Positions 13,655 to 26,900 of a stretch of 64,000 bases of DNA are shown piece by piece. The DNA is from Pomacea canaliculata. Its lineage: Eukaryota > Mollusca > Gastropoda > Architaenioglossa > Ampullariidae. The stretch is from NCBI RefSeq assembly GCF_003073045.1, contig NC_037603.1, forward strand, positions 13,026,192 through 13,090,191, written 5' to 3'. The first letter of the stretch is position 1. Each line of letters begins with the position of its first letter. Below the pieces are notes generated by a model, which was not told the DNA's origin, made no database searches, and worked only from the letters and a program-made list of their open reading frames with translations. Position numbers and translations under genes: made by a program.

Positions 13655-13830
13655 GCATGAATGGCGCAACGGTTAGTGCCTGTCACCAAAAAAGCGAGGC
13701 CTGGGTTCAGATCTCGTCTGGGGGTACATTGTTCTTTGTCTACCCTGCACCTGTTATATATGGCCGACTGTTGTACCTCAACATAACCTCATTTGCTGGC
13801 TCGGCGTAAAACACTAATCATCCCTCTGCC
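13655..13830 (+). repeat. tRNA-derived SINE, fuller copy
   Basis: The head contains ATGGCGCAACGGTTAGTGCC (A-box region) and GGGTTCAGATCTCG (B box) with tRNA-like spacing. The body ends in TGGCTCGGCGTAAAACAC and a pyrimidine-rich tail. The body and tail blocks recur in the same order at 905-1050, which identifies it as an interspersed repeat family rather than a tRNA gene. Confidence 0.65.
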
Positions 13831-16800
13831 CTTCCCCTTCACCTCATTATCCTGCTGATTCCGGCTTCTTTGATAATGTGAGTGGTTTTCAACCGGTGCA
13901 TGCCAGCTACAACATTTATTTTCGGGTGCATGATCTACGTAGGAAGAGTTCTAACTGCGCAGCAAACACCCTGAGGTGTGTGTGTGTGCTCACCTGGGTA
14001 GGTTACCTGCTAGGTATGCCAACATGCGCGCTCTCCAGCGATAAGCCGCCGCCCACTTCCCTCGCCGACAGCTGGGTCACGTGACTGGTGGGGTCGAGGT
14101 CGAGGCTACTCACCGTTTTACGACACCACCGACAACCCCACCAGTCAGCTGTTGGATCGGGAAAGCACCGCGGAAGCCATCATACAGTGAACAGGGAGGC
14201 GGCAGATGTGGGAGAAAGCCAACGGATCGTCTCTCTCTCAAAGTAAGATTTCTTAAAAACATGTTTGTCGACTTGTCTCTAGATAACACGCAATACAATG
14301 TTTGTTTGTTTGTTGAGACTTGGGACGAGAGGTTAAACATCGCTCAAGTCTCTTCTTCGAAAAAAAAATTGACATACTTTTGGTTCCCTTTATACATCAC
14401 TTCGCAGTTCTGCTGTACTGGGCTTTTCTCGCCGATGAAACAGAGTAATTTACTAGGTAAGATATTCTGTTCAGAATTACCCTTCTGGGTAATGAATATT
14501 GCATTACTTGCTGTAGTTTATTCAAATACATTCCTAGCGCCATGATTTGCAAGGGCATCGTTCTCTCTTCTCTCTCTCTTATCCCATATTTCTTTTACTT
14601 AATGGCTTCAGCGCCTAAGATCTTACGAAAAAAAAGAAATTTGATGATTTTTACTGGGAATATGAACCTCACTTAGAAGTTGTAGCTGGCTCATATTTTC
14701 TTTAAAAACTTCGGTCAGTGACTTAATTTTCCGTCTGATTTATATACATGTTTCCCAATCGGCAATCTTTAAAAAAAAAATTTCTGCAGAAGGGGGAGGG
14801 GTAGGAAGAAGTGGAATTTATAAAAAAAAAAAAAAAAAAAAAAAAAGAAGAGAAGGGCAATGCACTGTAATAAAAGGAAAAGTTGGCGATGACTTCACTT
14901 CGCACGAAGTTTTTGTTTTTCGCTCACGTGCTGAGTACTTAGCGGTAATGAGTCACGTGGCGCCAGTCTTTCCGGTACGTCGACCGCCTCGGGACCTTTA
15001 GGAATTTTGCACACATCTCTCGCCTGTGTCAGCATCAGATGGGATAGACAGAAAGACCCGTTGATTAGTCGGTCCACGTTCTCTGGGCCTCATCCAAAGC
15101 CTGCAATAGGAAGCCAGGGTGGACTCGTGCTCGGAGGGACGGTCGGACGTTTTCCACCAGCAGAAACTATTTGGGTTGAGGTGGTGCACAATGTGCTAGA
15201 TTATATATTTTGGAAGAAGTACTTAAGAGTTTTATCACCGAGGCATAGAGTGTCAGCTGTAGCTCCTTCAGTTATCTTCTTCACCTGTTGGAAGGTGAAA
15301 GGTCACGTGAGTACCTGATGCTGTAGATTCTTGCCACGGTGCAGCCTGACCTACTGACCTACTCTGCGCTGATGAAGTGTTTCTTTCCTCGGCTTTCTTT
15401 CTTTGTCTACCACGACTGTGAGTCTCTCTCTCACACACACACAGATTAGCAATGACCACGACAATTGTTTATGAATAAGAAGATAAACGAACAATGAATT
15501 TAGTAAATCTAGTCGTCACACTGCAGATGGATAATATGTCAAACAAGAAGTGTAGGTAATAAATATAATATTGAGGCATATTAATAACACACTTAGACAT
15601 TAGAGACATTTTCTAATTGCACCCAATGTAACTCTAATTACGATTCTTAAATTTTGTATCTGGGATTAGACAGGATGTGACATCTCTACCTGTTTGTTCT
15701 CATTAACTCCTGCTTCATGTACCTTCTTAAAACAAAGACATACTTTGACAAAGATTTGATAGTAATATGTCACTTTGCCAAAATTTTGTCGATATTTATT
15801 TGGCTAAGATACGACGGGAATGTGTGGCTATGCTTAGCAAGATTGTTTCATACGATCGTCATGTACAAGAGAAAATCTCGGCCACATCCAACACATCGAC
15901 CCATCACATTTTCGAGAAAATATGTCAGATAAAGAAGGCTTTTTCCGAATCATAAAATCGTGCTCTTACCGGTTTAACAAAATAACTGTCCTCTGTGAGC
16001 TTTAAAGCTATTGATCCTGACATCTTTAACACCCCCGAAAATGCTCCGCGGAAATTTAGGAACTGTCAGAGGGTGTCCATTCCCCTGTAAGCTGCTTTCA
16101 TCCATTGAAGTTCAGAATCCACTGGGTGCATATCCCCTCCAAACACTGTAGCCTTGAGCTTTGTGTCATAACTAACCAGGTTTGTCAATGAAGATAGTCT
16201 GTGCTCACCTATATTAATTTTTTGCTGAGCCAGCCAGACAGCCGACCGACCTTCCGACCTGCTTATCCACCCGCTAAACTACCACCCGATTGAATTGTAG
16301 GTCTTACCTATTTTTTTTTTTTTTTTTTCCTTTCTATTTGAAAGCATTCCCACCTCGATATTTGACTGGTCTGAAATCAAGTTTTCTTTTTTTTTAAATT
16401 GTTGAAGTCGGTTTGCTGGTGACGTAGCCAAGATGGCGTGTGTAAACACGAAGGAAAGAAAATTCTATCTCTTTTCAATCGTTGATTAAGAACGCCTGTG
16501 CCAAAGCAGCTGAATAGCTTTCTTTCTCCGCACGCAGGGGCCGTGGTTATGAAGCGGAAGTAAGCCTATCCCCAGGGCACGATGGGAAGCTCAATGAAAA
16601 GCTTCTTTTTGTGATTACATTACTTTGCCCGGACCCGGCTGTTACTTTATTTTGATTTAATCTGTGCTACCGATTTATAACCGCGGCTCCAGGGATAAAA
16701 CAACATCTGCGGGGTCTGGATACAAGATTCTTGTCCTGTCGTTATCCATGTTGCCTCCAGGGCTTATACTTGCTCGGTAAATACCACCCGAGGTGTGTGT

Positions 16801-18509
16801 GTGTATTGAGTGGGTGAATGAAAGGTCGAGATGACCGGGAATGCACCCAGACACGGACAAGCACGCACACGTACACACCGTTCCTGACAACTGAGACAGA
16901 GATAGAGAAACAAGAGAGAGAGAGAGCTGGAAAGCGGCAAGAATGAAAGATTCCGTTAGTACGGAGCTGATAAGTGTGGACATGTCTGATAACCTTTAAC
17001 CTAAGGGCAGTTAATTTAGTGCGATGCGTCAAGGATGTGATAAAATGTGCTCGAGGGGAGGAGACGAGCACTTGAGATGTAGTTGTGGTGAGACCTGTGC
17101 ACACAGTCGACACAATGCACACAGTCTGTCTCTCTCATGAACGAGCACAATTGCACATGTATGCGCGCGCGTTGTTGATTCAATAAGGTGACTCACATCA
17201 ACAAACGGCAGTCCTCAACAAATTGTATGACTGTTCACTGTTCACAAAACATCGGAAACTCTGATAAATTACATCTCACATTGAAACAGTTTTTTTTTTT
17301 AATTTTAAAAGCATGATACAGTGGACTTGATGCTATTGTGCTGACGCGGAGTTTAGGAGGGAAAGTGCTTCCACCTTGAGATGATTTCGCACTGGATGGT
17401 GCCGACCTTATCAGAGGCGTCAGATATGCACGTCGTCTTTGTCACGTGATACAGTGTCAAGGTGTGTCACGTTTACACCTGCGACTGTGATTGACAAGGC
17501 CACGCGATGAGGCGATGCACCGTTAGTGTGTGTCGTGGACAGGTGTTTGTTGTGCGTGCATGCGCGTGTCAGCGTGTGCATACATATGCACGCTCTCTGC
17601 ATCGTGATGCTGAATCACAAAAATCTGGTGTTGATCTTCGGGAATAGTAACAAGTGGCTATGCAGAACTGGAAAGTAGAAAATGTTGACAACTCGTGCGT
17701 TTATGATCTTGAATAAACTCGCTCACTATGGTCGTCTGTCCATTTTTCCCCCACTGAATCAATATGTCGCTTGATAAATGTGCGAGTGGGTGGACACCAG
17801 TGTTCATTTGCAAGGTTCTTTGACACAATATCGATTCTTTGTTTTATCTTGTTCGAAGAAGACATTAGGACGACATGTCTGATTGTATCGCTGCGTAATA
17901 ATTTCTACACCGTTACCTGGATACCCTAGGGGAGAGGGACTGTTCACGACCACTGGTGTCCATGACAACCCACGGGGCATATCGTGGCTCATTTTGCTAT
18001 ATTCCCTTGCACCCGCTATCCTGTTTTCGACATTGTTCTTCGCAAATGTTCCTTAGGAGTAAACAATAAGGTTGATTTGTTTCTTTGATGAAAGGAGAAA
18101 AAGAAAATGGTATGAGTCCGAAACTATTAAAGACTGTTTTTAAAAGCTAGACAGAAAATGTTTCACACAGATACTAAAATGTAATAGAAGTGTTCAGCAG
18201 ACTGGTGTCATATGTAACAAATACGGACTAAGCAACAGATCACCAGTCCATACATAACACCTACAGGTGAACATTATTTTTCTCACTTTTTACCTGACAA
18301 AGTCTAGTAGAGAGATACACACACTTAATTTTGTGTCAGGTAACTGTTTTATTTTTTTAAAATTAATTTCACAGAGAAGGAATCTTTTCTTATTTTTTAT
18401 AAAAAGTGAGTCCTTCCCTTCTATTTAAAGTCTTCTGTAAACTGAGATGTAAACAAACCGCGAAGAATGTTATTGTCAGCAGTAGATATACAGAAACCAG
18501 CACGAGGGT
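13831..18509. other. Non-coding stretch
   Basis: No gene supported. It holds a poly(A) tract at 14821-14847, a poly(T) tract at 16310-16328, a perfect GTCACGTGAC palindrome at 14076-14085, and an AAGATGGCG (YY1-like) motif near 16430. Confidence 0.5.
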
Positions 18510-18716
18510 GTAATTGATGTCTACGTAATAAACAATTGCGTCATCGCTGACATAATTGACGTCTAGGTACTTAAAAAGGCCTCGTCTCTGACGTAATTGA
18601 TTTCTACGTAATGATAAAAGACGTCAATGCTGACGTACTTGACTCTACGTAATTAAAAAGGCTTCATCGCTGACGTAATGGACGTCTGCGTCATGATAAA
18701 AGGCGTCATTGCTGAC
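18510..18716 (+). repeat. Minisatellite: five diverged ~41-bp units rich in TGACGT
   Basis: Five consecutive units of about 40-42 bases follow the pattern GTAATTGAcgTCTACGTAATnATAAAAGgCGTCATcGCTGAC. Each junction creates TGACGTAATTGA or a close variant. The units begin near 18510, 18552, 18593, 18635 and 18675. Most carry one or more TGACGT/ACGTCA half-sites, the core recognised by CREB/ATF-type bZIP proteins. The units differ from each other by substitutions and small indels, so the array is old. Confidence 0.8.
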
Positions 18717-20786
18717 GTCTTGCGAAACCTTGTAATGAGCTGAGACAACTCACTCCCAGGAAGATTGTGCTCAGTGCATGGCGCAGGATGCAGGATGCAG
18801 AGGATGCGAGTGCATTTGGCGCAGACTGTGATGTTGGAGCATGAAGGACAGGAGACAATGTGTAGTGCCGGGATCGATTCAGCGCGAGACCCTCTACCCT
18901 GCACCCTCTGATGTCGCTGTCTTCAGCCGGAGGTGGTGTCGCCTGCTTGCTGCGCCGTCGTGCGGGATGAATCATGTCCTGCTGTGATCGATGGGTGAAG
19001 ATGCAAAAATTAATTTTAACAACGGCATGATGAGGCTGGCACCAGTGCGGAATCAGTGTTCTGGAACCAAGGTAAAGGTGATGCAATTTGTATTGCATCT
19101 TGTTGTTGTTATTGTTGTTTTTTTCGATATTGGAGGTTTGTTTGGGGTACCTTCAAATTAAATTGCTCTGATTGTGCGGCCCGTGGATGAAAGGATTCCA
19201 GGATGCTTTCTGTTGATTTCGGTCGACTGAACTGCCAGGTTCATTTAGCACTGCAATGAATACATGTAATTGGTCTTGTATTTTTTTTTTTTTAGAAAGT
19301 AATTCTCTTCAGTAATACGAAGAGATTCACTCATGTACACACAAATATACCCTTCCACCTTCACACACACACACACACCAACCGATGAACATTTTTTAAC
19401 CGATAGGAACGTGGTGTGGAGGTTGGGGATTATAAAGAACACAAGTGACGCAGGAATGGTCCACCAGTCTGCGGTTTCTCTCCCTTTATTAATAAAGAGT
19501 TCGCTTGGATTGCCAACCCTTAGTCGTGTCCTTTGATCAACCGCATTGTGTCATTGTCCTTATCACTTTCGTCATCACCAAAACCATCGATTCTGCCTTC
19601 TGTAAAAACACTTTCAAAATCTGTTTACGTCCGTCTTCTCAGCAACACATAGTTAAAAAATAACAACAACAACAACAACAACAACAAACGTTTATCACTC
19701 CTCTCGTAGAGGGATGAGTGGTTTAAATCAAACTTGCTCACAAAAAGTGAGCAACAAAAGCGCTTGGGGTTGGTTAGGGGGTGGTGGGGCGAGTTGGGAG
19801 GGCAGCGACACCCGTGGTGTCAGGAAGAGTAAGAAATGTTTCTCTAATGAGAGCCTCCTCCAATTTACGCCGCCATCTTCACGGCAGCTGCTAGTCGTTT
19901 GCAGCGTCTGGTGTTCCAGAAGTTTCTCTCCACAAAGCGCACCATCCGTTGACAGGAAAAATCTCGGTCTCCAGGGAGAGTGTCAACGCATGCGGCTGAC
20001 GCACAGAACTGCCGGCAGTTTGTTGTCTTTTTATCTCGGGGAGGGAAAAGGTTTGCCTAGGAGGAAGAGGAGACCACTCGGCGTCATCTCAGCCGTCCTG
20101 ATTGTGTCCCTTTCATTTTTTTTTTTTTTTCCTGAAGATGGGCCGAGACGCAGAGGCAAGAACCTCGTGGAATTGTATAGTTTACGTCGTTGAGTAGCCG
20201 GGAAAACCGTGACACTCAGTCGACGTGACATAGTTCATGTTAGTGACGTAGCTCACAGTCCCTAGTGACGTAACTAGGGGAACCTTAATCCTCGAGTTTG
20301 GATCATGAATGAGACTGTTCGATTTTAATTCGCTGCAGAGATCCAAGATATTACGTGTGTTTGTTTTTTGTTGTTGTTGTTGTTTTGGGGGTTTTTTGTT
20401 GTTGTTGTTGTTTGTCATTCTGTTGTTGTTTTTTCGTAATTCTGTAAGCCATGTTAGAATTATTTATTCAGAGACTGAATCAAAGCTTTTCTTTTACATT
20501 CGGGCACAGAGATAGATATGGCTGACGTATAAATATTTTTAAGAGCTTTTATTATTTTAAAAAAATACATACATGTACAACACATTCAATCATACACAGA
20601 ACAATTCAAGATTTAAAAAATTCATATAAACAAGCAACATACTATACATAAAGCTTTCATTATTATTTTTATCTGGACCTTTTCTGTCTTGTGTTATTAT
20701 ATATTCGAGACCCTTTATGTCAGTTTTTGTGTACCTGCTGTGGACACGCTCCTTCCGTAACCCATTCTTTTTCGTTTTGATTCCAG
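18717..20786. other. Non-coding stretch upstream of the transporter
   Basis: No coding exon recognised. A CAACAACAA run lies at 19664-19687, poly(T) at 20117-20130, and GTT repeats at 20367-20430. An open frame at 19714-20193 is of mixed low complexity and resembles no known family. Some of this region may be promoter or 5' UTR of the transporter. Confidence 0.4.
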
Positions 20787-20997
20787 AGCTAACATGACGG
20801 CAGAGCAACAGCGGTCGTGAACCCCAGGCGGGCCGACAACCCCCGCAGCAGCAACATACAAGAGCCACAGCATCCTATCGATCGCCTCCCTTCTTACCAG
20901 CCTGCTTCCTGGCTGCCAGACCATCCCAGGCGCCCCGGCAACCACAGGAGGGACTGGGACCTGCGCCCGGCAGCACGAAGGTGTTTGAGGCCGCATC
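20787..20997 (+). promoter_or_regulatory. 5' UTR part of transporter exon, with a short upstream ORF
   Basis: TTCTTTTTCGTTTTGATTCCAG (ending 20786) is a good splice acceptor, so the start codon at 20998 probably lies in the second exon of the transcript. A 9-codon upstream ORF (20794-20820, stop included) precedes the main ATG. The first, untranslated exon was not identified. Confidence 0.5.
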
Positions 20998-23900
20998 ATG
21001 GGGAAGGGAGCACACAACGTACAGCAGAAGAAGAGTGACGAGGGCAAGGAGGTGGAACCTCCGGATGGAGGGTGGGGATGGGTGGTGGTCTTCTCGTCCT
21101 TCCTCATCCACGTCATCGCCGATGGCGTCGTCTACTCGTTCGGCGTCTTTCTGATCGTCTTCGTGGAGTACTTCCACAGCGGACGTGGCGAAACCGCGTG
21201 GATCGGGGCACTTCAGCCGGCCGTCACCTTCACCGTTGGTGAGTGCTTGTTTCCTGTCTAGCGATGAATGGAAGAAAAGAAAAAAAAAAAAAAAAAAAAA
21301 AACAGACAAAGTGACTGATGACAGCACGCTGGACGGTGGAATGAAAAATGCAATCAATAGCTCGATCGTTTGAATGTCGGTCATAAAGAATTTACCTGGG
21401 AAGACACATCTAGTGTACTGACTTAGAGAGAAAAAAAGGAGAAATAACTAGTTCTTGAAAAGTAGACTTCTGGGAGGAGAAAGGTCAGAGGTGGAGGTGT
21501 GCCAATCGTACGGTCTGAAAACTGTCTATTATTATTCAATGTCTGTCTTAGCGTTGGGAGACCTTCAGTCCCAGGAAACAGGATATTTCTCCCAGGAAAC
21601 GAGGATGAAATATCCTGTTTCTGCAGTGACAGGGATAAACATAGTAAAGAAATGTTTTGCGGAAACCTCACACAGTTCATTAAGCTGCTTCCATTTTAGA
21701 TATCAATAAAGTCACTTGAACGAAATATTGTCATATTATGTCCTCAACGGACCCTCATGGACATGACTTCGGATATCCTTAAATAAACATGTAAAGATGA
21801 ATATTAATGTTGAGATCACTGGCAACCCGGTGCACATCTGGTGGATAGTACAGATTAAACAAATAGATAATCATTAATAAATAAATAAAGCAGTCATGCT
21901 GAGCAAACGTCGAATCGTTGTGCAACAGTTTTACATCCATTTAACCGTTGAACACATGATCGGGATAGAAGGGTTTCCGCACGACTGCTCACCCCAGTCA
22001 GCTGCAGCCACAGATAAACGGCTTTACGCTGACTGACGCTGTGTCATTGACCCGTGACCCAGTCCAGGGAGGACAAAATGTAGGGCATGCGTACTTTGAA
22101 CGGACGGACGTACACGCAGACGCACGCTCTTCTTTCTGATGCGCACACGCACGCATACCCACTAACACAAGCAAATATACACAAAAACTCACCCTGCAAA
22201 CAGCACACACAAACATAAACATGTGTACACTCACATACACTCACACACAAACACACACACACGTTTTTGTCACACACACACACACACGCACACACTCCCT
22301 CACACACACACGTAAACTTTATCTGTCCCTCTCACTTGCAAACTGTTGAAAAGAATCAGGGGATATTTTTATTTTATTTTTTTATTTATTTTCTTGGGGG
22401 GAGGTGCAACTTGAATACTTAATTGCCAGCCTGCTTGCCCTGATCGATGGGGTCGATAGACCAGCGCGGCTTGCGCTGCAGGATGGTGGCTGTCATCGCC
22501 CGCTGGAGTGTGATAATTGCATAAAAAGGACAATGACAGTGAGGACACTGGTCTGATGAGATTTTGATAACAGAGACAGTCAATTCTGTCCAGTTCGTCT
22601 TTCGGGTTAGCATAAATTTTAACACACTTACATCCTTATAACAATAATAACAAGAAAAAGATTGTTAGCTGTAATAGCCAAAGTCAGGCTTACCACAATT
22701 TACAAACATAAAACATAGGATTTCTGTGTGAAAGTAAGGGGACTGGTGTCACAAACGATTTATTTAAGCAACAAGTTACATGGTTTCCCCATTAAAATAA
22801 TCCCCATGGAGTGTAATGCACTTTTCCATCCCACGTCGTGCTTCTCTGTAGTCTTGGAAGGATTCTGAGATGCTTCCTCAGCTTGGTCGTTACAGGATTG
22901 ACTATATCCACGCCTTCAAAACGGGTTTTCTTGATTACCACCTTGGGCTTGGGGAATATAAAGTTACATGGGTGAATTGGGAGGTTGTTTTATTACAGTG
23001 ATGTTCTCGGCCAGGAACTGCCGGATGCTCAGGACGGTGTGAGCAGGTGAATTGTCATGATGAAGCAGCCTGTCCTGCCATAACCCTCGTTTCTTCTCTC
23101 GCACTGAGTGAAGCAAATGGCGAGGATACCCTTGTAGACTTGCTGATTGACCGAGATAGTATGTTAGATGATAACAAATCCACTTATCCCTCTGTCGTCC
23201 ATAGCACACACAGCACACCCTGTCCTGTTACCCTCCAGACCTCGTACCTCCGTGCGATGCTGTTGTGAGTTTCAGGAAAGTATATGATCTCTAAGACGAC
23301 TTTATGGCGAACTTTACGATGATGAGTTTGAACAGTAATTAGTCTGTAATCTGCCACGTCACCCAGAGTGTCATGCTTGAGATGCTGTGCAGGTCCATTG
23401 GCCAGTGCGCTGACCAACAGATACGGATGCCGGGTGGTGACCATCGTTGGCGCCGTCATCGGCAGCCTCGGCTTCATCCTCAGCGTCTTCGCGCCTAACC
23501 TCTACTTCCTGTACTTCTCCTCGGGCATAATGGCAGGTGGCTCCACTTCCAGTTTCTTTTAGTTTCGTAGTTTAATTTTCATCGTCTTCATCGATGATTT
23601 TATTGTCTTTTTCATTGAAGTCATTAATATTTTCCTTGTTTTGATTATTTCATCAGTCGTCATTTTGTCACTTTTGTTTTTGCGTAGCATTTGTCATGGC
23701 GATCATTTCTTCTTCCTTTGTTTAATTCGTTTTTCCGAATCATTACCATTCATGATAATGAACTGTTGATGTTACTATAAATCTAATAGTTATATTTTTC
23801 ACTGGAAACATTTTATGTGACATTACAAGACATTAAGTGTAACCTGGATGATAAGCTGTTACATGAAAGTCCTAAAATCTAAGCTAAGAATCTTTAGCCA

Positions 23901-26900
23901 AAAATTTGTCCATATTTTTCCGGTTAAAATGGCATTTTGTGATAGTTAATGCCTTATATTTAAAACCTCAAACAAAGCTGAGTGCCTTAACTATCAACGA
24001 GCTAGAGTTGATAACCCTTCTACAACGCCACGAGTACTCAACCCCTATTCTTCTCTTGTCTTTTTTTCTCCCTCCTTCCCAATCATCCCCACTCTCAGGG
24101 CTCGGGTTCGGGCTCATCTATCTGCCGGCCATCGTCATCGTGGCTCAGTACTTCGAGAAGCGCCGAGCCTTCGCCACGGGGCTCGCTGTGTGTGGTTCAG
24201 GGTTCGGCACCTTCATCCTGGCGCCCCTCACAGAATACCTGCTGGAGGTCTACGGGTGGCGCGGCACCATGCTGATCGTGGGTGGCGTCCTCTTGAATGC
24301 CATCGTCTGCGGGGCGGTGTTCAGGCCGTTGCTAGCCCCGCAGCGTTCCGTCGACGCTGCCGCGGAAGCGACGGGCGGAGGCGACGCGGACCCGCCGCGC
24401 GACGAATGCGGGGATGCGGCGAAGGATGGAGTGCAGAGTGTTCACACCCTGGACCAGGAACTGGCTTCGGCGGAGAAGTGCAACAGCCACCTCAGCGACG
24501 TGCCACCTGCGGAGAGAGACGCTTTATTGAGTAAACTCAACGTCGATCTTGAGCTGGTGACGCTGGAGAGTATAGAAGGTGAGTGGCAGGGTATTATGGG
24601 AACAACACTTCTTCGCCAAGCCCTAAGGATAGTCGTTACTCCCGAGGCAGAGGTTAGGAGATCAAGGGTGACCATGTTGTTCTCGTTATAAAACTGTGAT
24701 CCGCGGATGTTGCTGCATTACCCTGGATGTATTATAAAGTTGCGTGGAGGAAAAAAGATACCGGGGGGACAAGAATGTGAACTTATCTCCATCCTCTATG
24801 ACCATAAACCTCAATATTTAATATCTCAACACCGTCAGGGTTTCAAAATTATACATCAGTTTTGAAATGCTTGTTTTGGGGTCATTCCTAAATGTTAGGC
24901 TTACCTCTTTAACGTTCCACCATTTTTCATCCTGTCAATAAATTAGATGGATATGAGTTCGTATTGATGTTTTTGAATAATTTTAGTTTTGTTTTTTTTC
25001 CCCTTAAAATATATTTAAGAGGGATCACAGCTATGCTAGTTGACCTCATCTGTGTGAACAGAAAACTTCCAATCTCAGAAAATGAAATTCAGACTTAAAG
25101 TGATTGAGAATCATCCGCTACTTTTTCTGTATTTTCCCACTGAGCAGAGATCACCTCAGACAGCGACCTACAGAGCGACCCCAAGGTCTTCGTCGATGTC
25201 GGGACGGTGCGGGCCACGGAGGGTCACAGCAACTTCCTCCTCCGCGCCCCCAAGTTCCACGATCCCCGGATCATCAGCAGCCAGCAGCACCTGGCCCTCA
25301 ACCGCGGCGACCAGCCTCCGCCCACGTTAGCCGACCTCGCGAGGTCAGACGGGGCGATACACTACATGAACGGACAGCCAGCAGCTCGAGGGGAGGCCAA
25401 GAATCTGGTTCTCAGGCAATTGTCCACCCCGGCCAACCCTACCCCCGTGGTGGCTGCGGGGGTCGTGCGTCCAGTGGGTAGCCGCAAGGACGTTTTCTAC
25501 AGCGGCAGCCTGCAGAACATTCCCATGTACCGCTCCCACCACGACTTGTACATCACCAGCATCACTTCTATCCCCGAGGTAAGATAATGAATCATACTGT
25601 ACACCTCATTTAAAAAAAAAAAAAAATTCCAAAAAACTCCTAATAAAAAAAAAAACTACAATATATAGATCATGTTAATATTGGTATTCACATTTTTTTG
25701 GATTAAAAAAATCGGAATATAAATTTTCTTGGTGGACAGTTATGGTTTCGAGCAAGCCATCGCTACCAGAGTGAACTTTGATCCCATAATGATTTCTCCT
25801 TAAGAGTTCACGCCCTAAATAACTTTTGAAGATTCCAGACTGGGACTACGCATGCGCAGGCCGGCTTCTAACTGGCGTTTTTTCTCATACCCGATGAATG
25901 TAAACAGACATTATTGAGTCATTGAAACTTTTCGTTTCGTGGCATGGGGTAATGTCCATCATTTACAACCTGCAACCTTGGCATCCCTCTGAAAAATTTC
26001 TGCTGACATGCACCGATATTTACATACCTCGATGTAGGTTAGCAGGTGCTGCACGTGTTCACGTGTAAACATCGTGCAAAGTTTGGCACATCTGCCACAA
26101 ACACACTTTTAGCGTCTGGAGCCCTTCATGCATGATTGTCTTTTCTCACACTTTTTTTTTCCCGCGCTCATCTCCATTTACATTCATTTCCTGTAATTTA
26201 CAAAATAAATTGTAAGGGGAAAAACGTCTCTTACGCTTTAATATATTATTAAAACAGGTTTTTCCAAGTTCATCGCGTTGGTGGTATGGAAAGAAAAGGG
26301 AGGCAAGCAAATAAACTTGTTCACGTTCCTAAAGATACCAAGGCTTGCCTCCCTTGGGTAGTAACGCGATGCGGAAAGCGTGGACAGGGTGTTTGGCGAA
26401 AGGAGGCAGGCCTCAGCAGGTTTAAAGCTGTTTGCAAAAATGGTAGAGGGTTTAAAATGTGCTTATGTCATGCTGTCGTCTCAGGTGGACTGGAGAAACA
26501 CAAAAATGAGAATTTTGTCGAGTGTAGAAACTGCAACGAGCACTTAATGACACTGTTTAATGAAGGACAGTAAAGGAAACGCTTTAATAAATGAAAGGAG
26601 CTAATGAAGGAAAATATAATAAAATTTTAATTACACTTATGTCTAACATGAACATTTCTAATACACTTTAACTGAAGTGGTCTATTTGTTATTTAGTTGT
26701 ATTATGGAGGACGGTTGATGATAGAAAGTGTGTGTGTGTCGAATGACAAGTTTCACCTGTTCCTGCCTCATTTGCATTTGCAGATGGAAGAAGAAATTAA
26801 GGAGGAGGAGAAGTGCTGCGGGATGACAGTGTCCACCGAGTTCCGCGAAGCCTTCCGGGAAATGCTGTCGTTTGCTTTGCTAAAGAACCCGGTCTTCCTT

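Noticed and set aside
13655..13725. A tRNA gene
   Set aside because: A and B boxes are present but the cloverleaf arms do not pair and the body matches a second copy at 905-1050, so it is a SINE head.
19714..20193. 159-codon frame upstream of the transporter
   Set aside because: Contains a poly(T)-encoded phenylalanine run and no domain; may be 5' UTR or non-coding.
23906..24691. 261-codon frame as a separate gene
   Set aside because: It is transporter exon 3 (24099-24578) with flanking intron read through.
26286..26573. 95-codon frame in transporter intron 4
   Set aside because: It is in the sense direction but has no splice sites in phase with the neighbours and no recognised domain, and the eight-exon model is complete without it.
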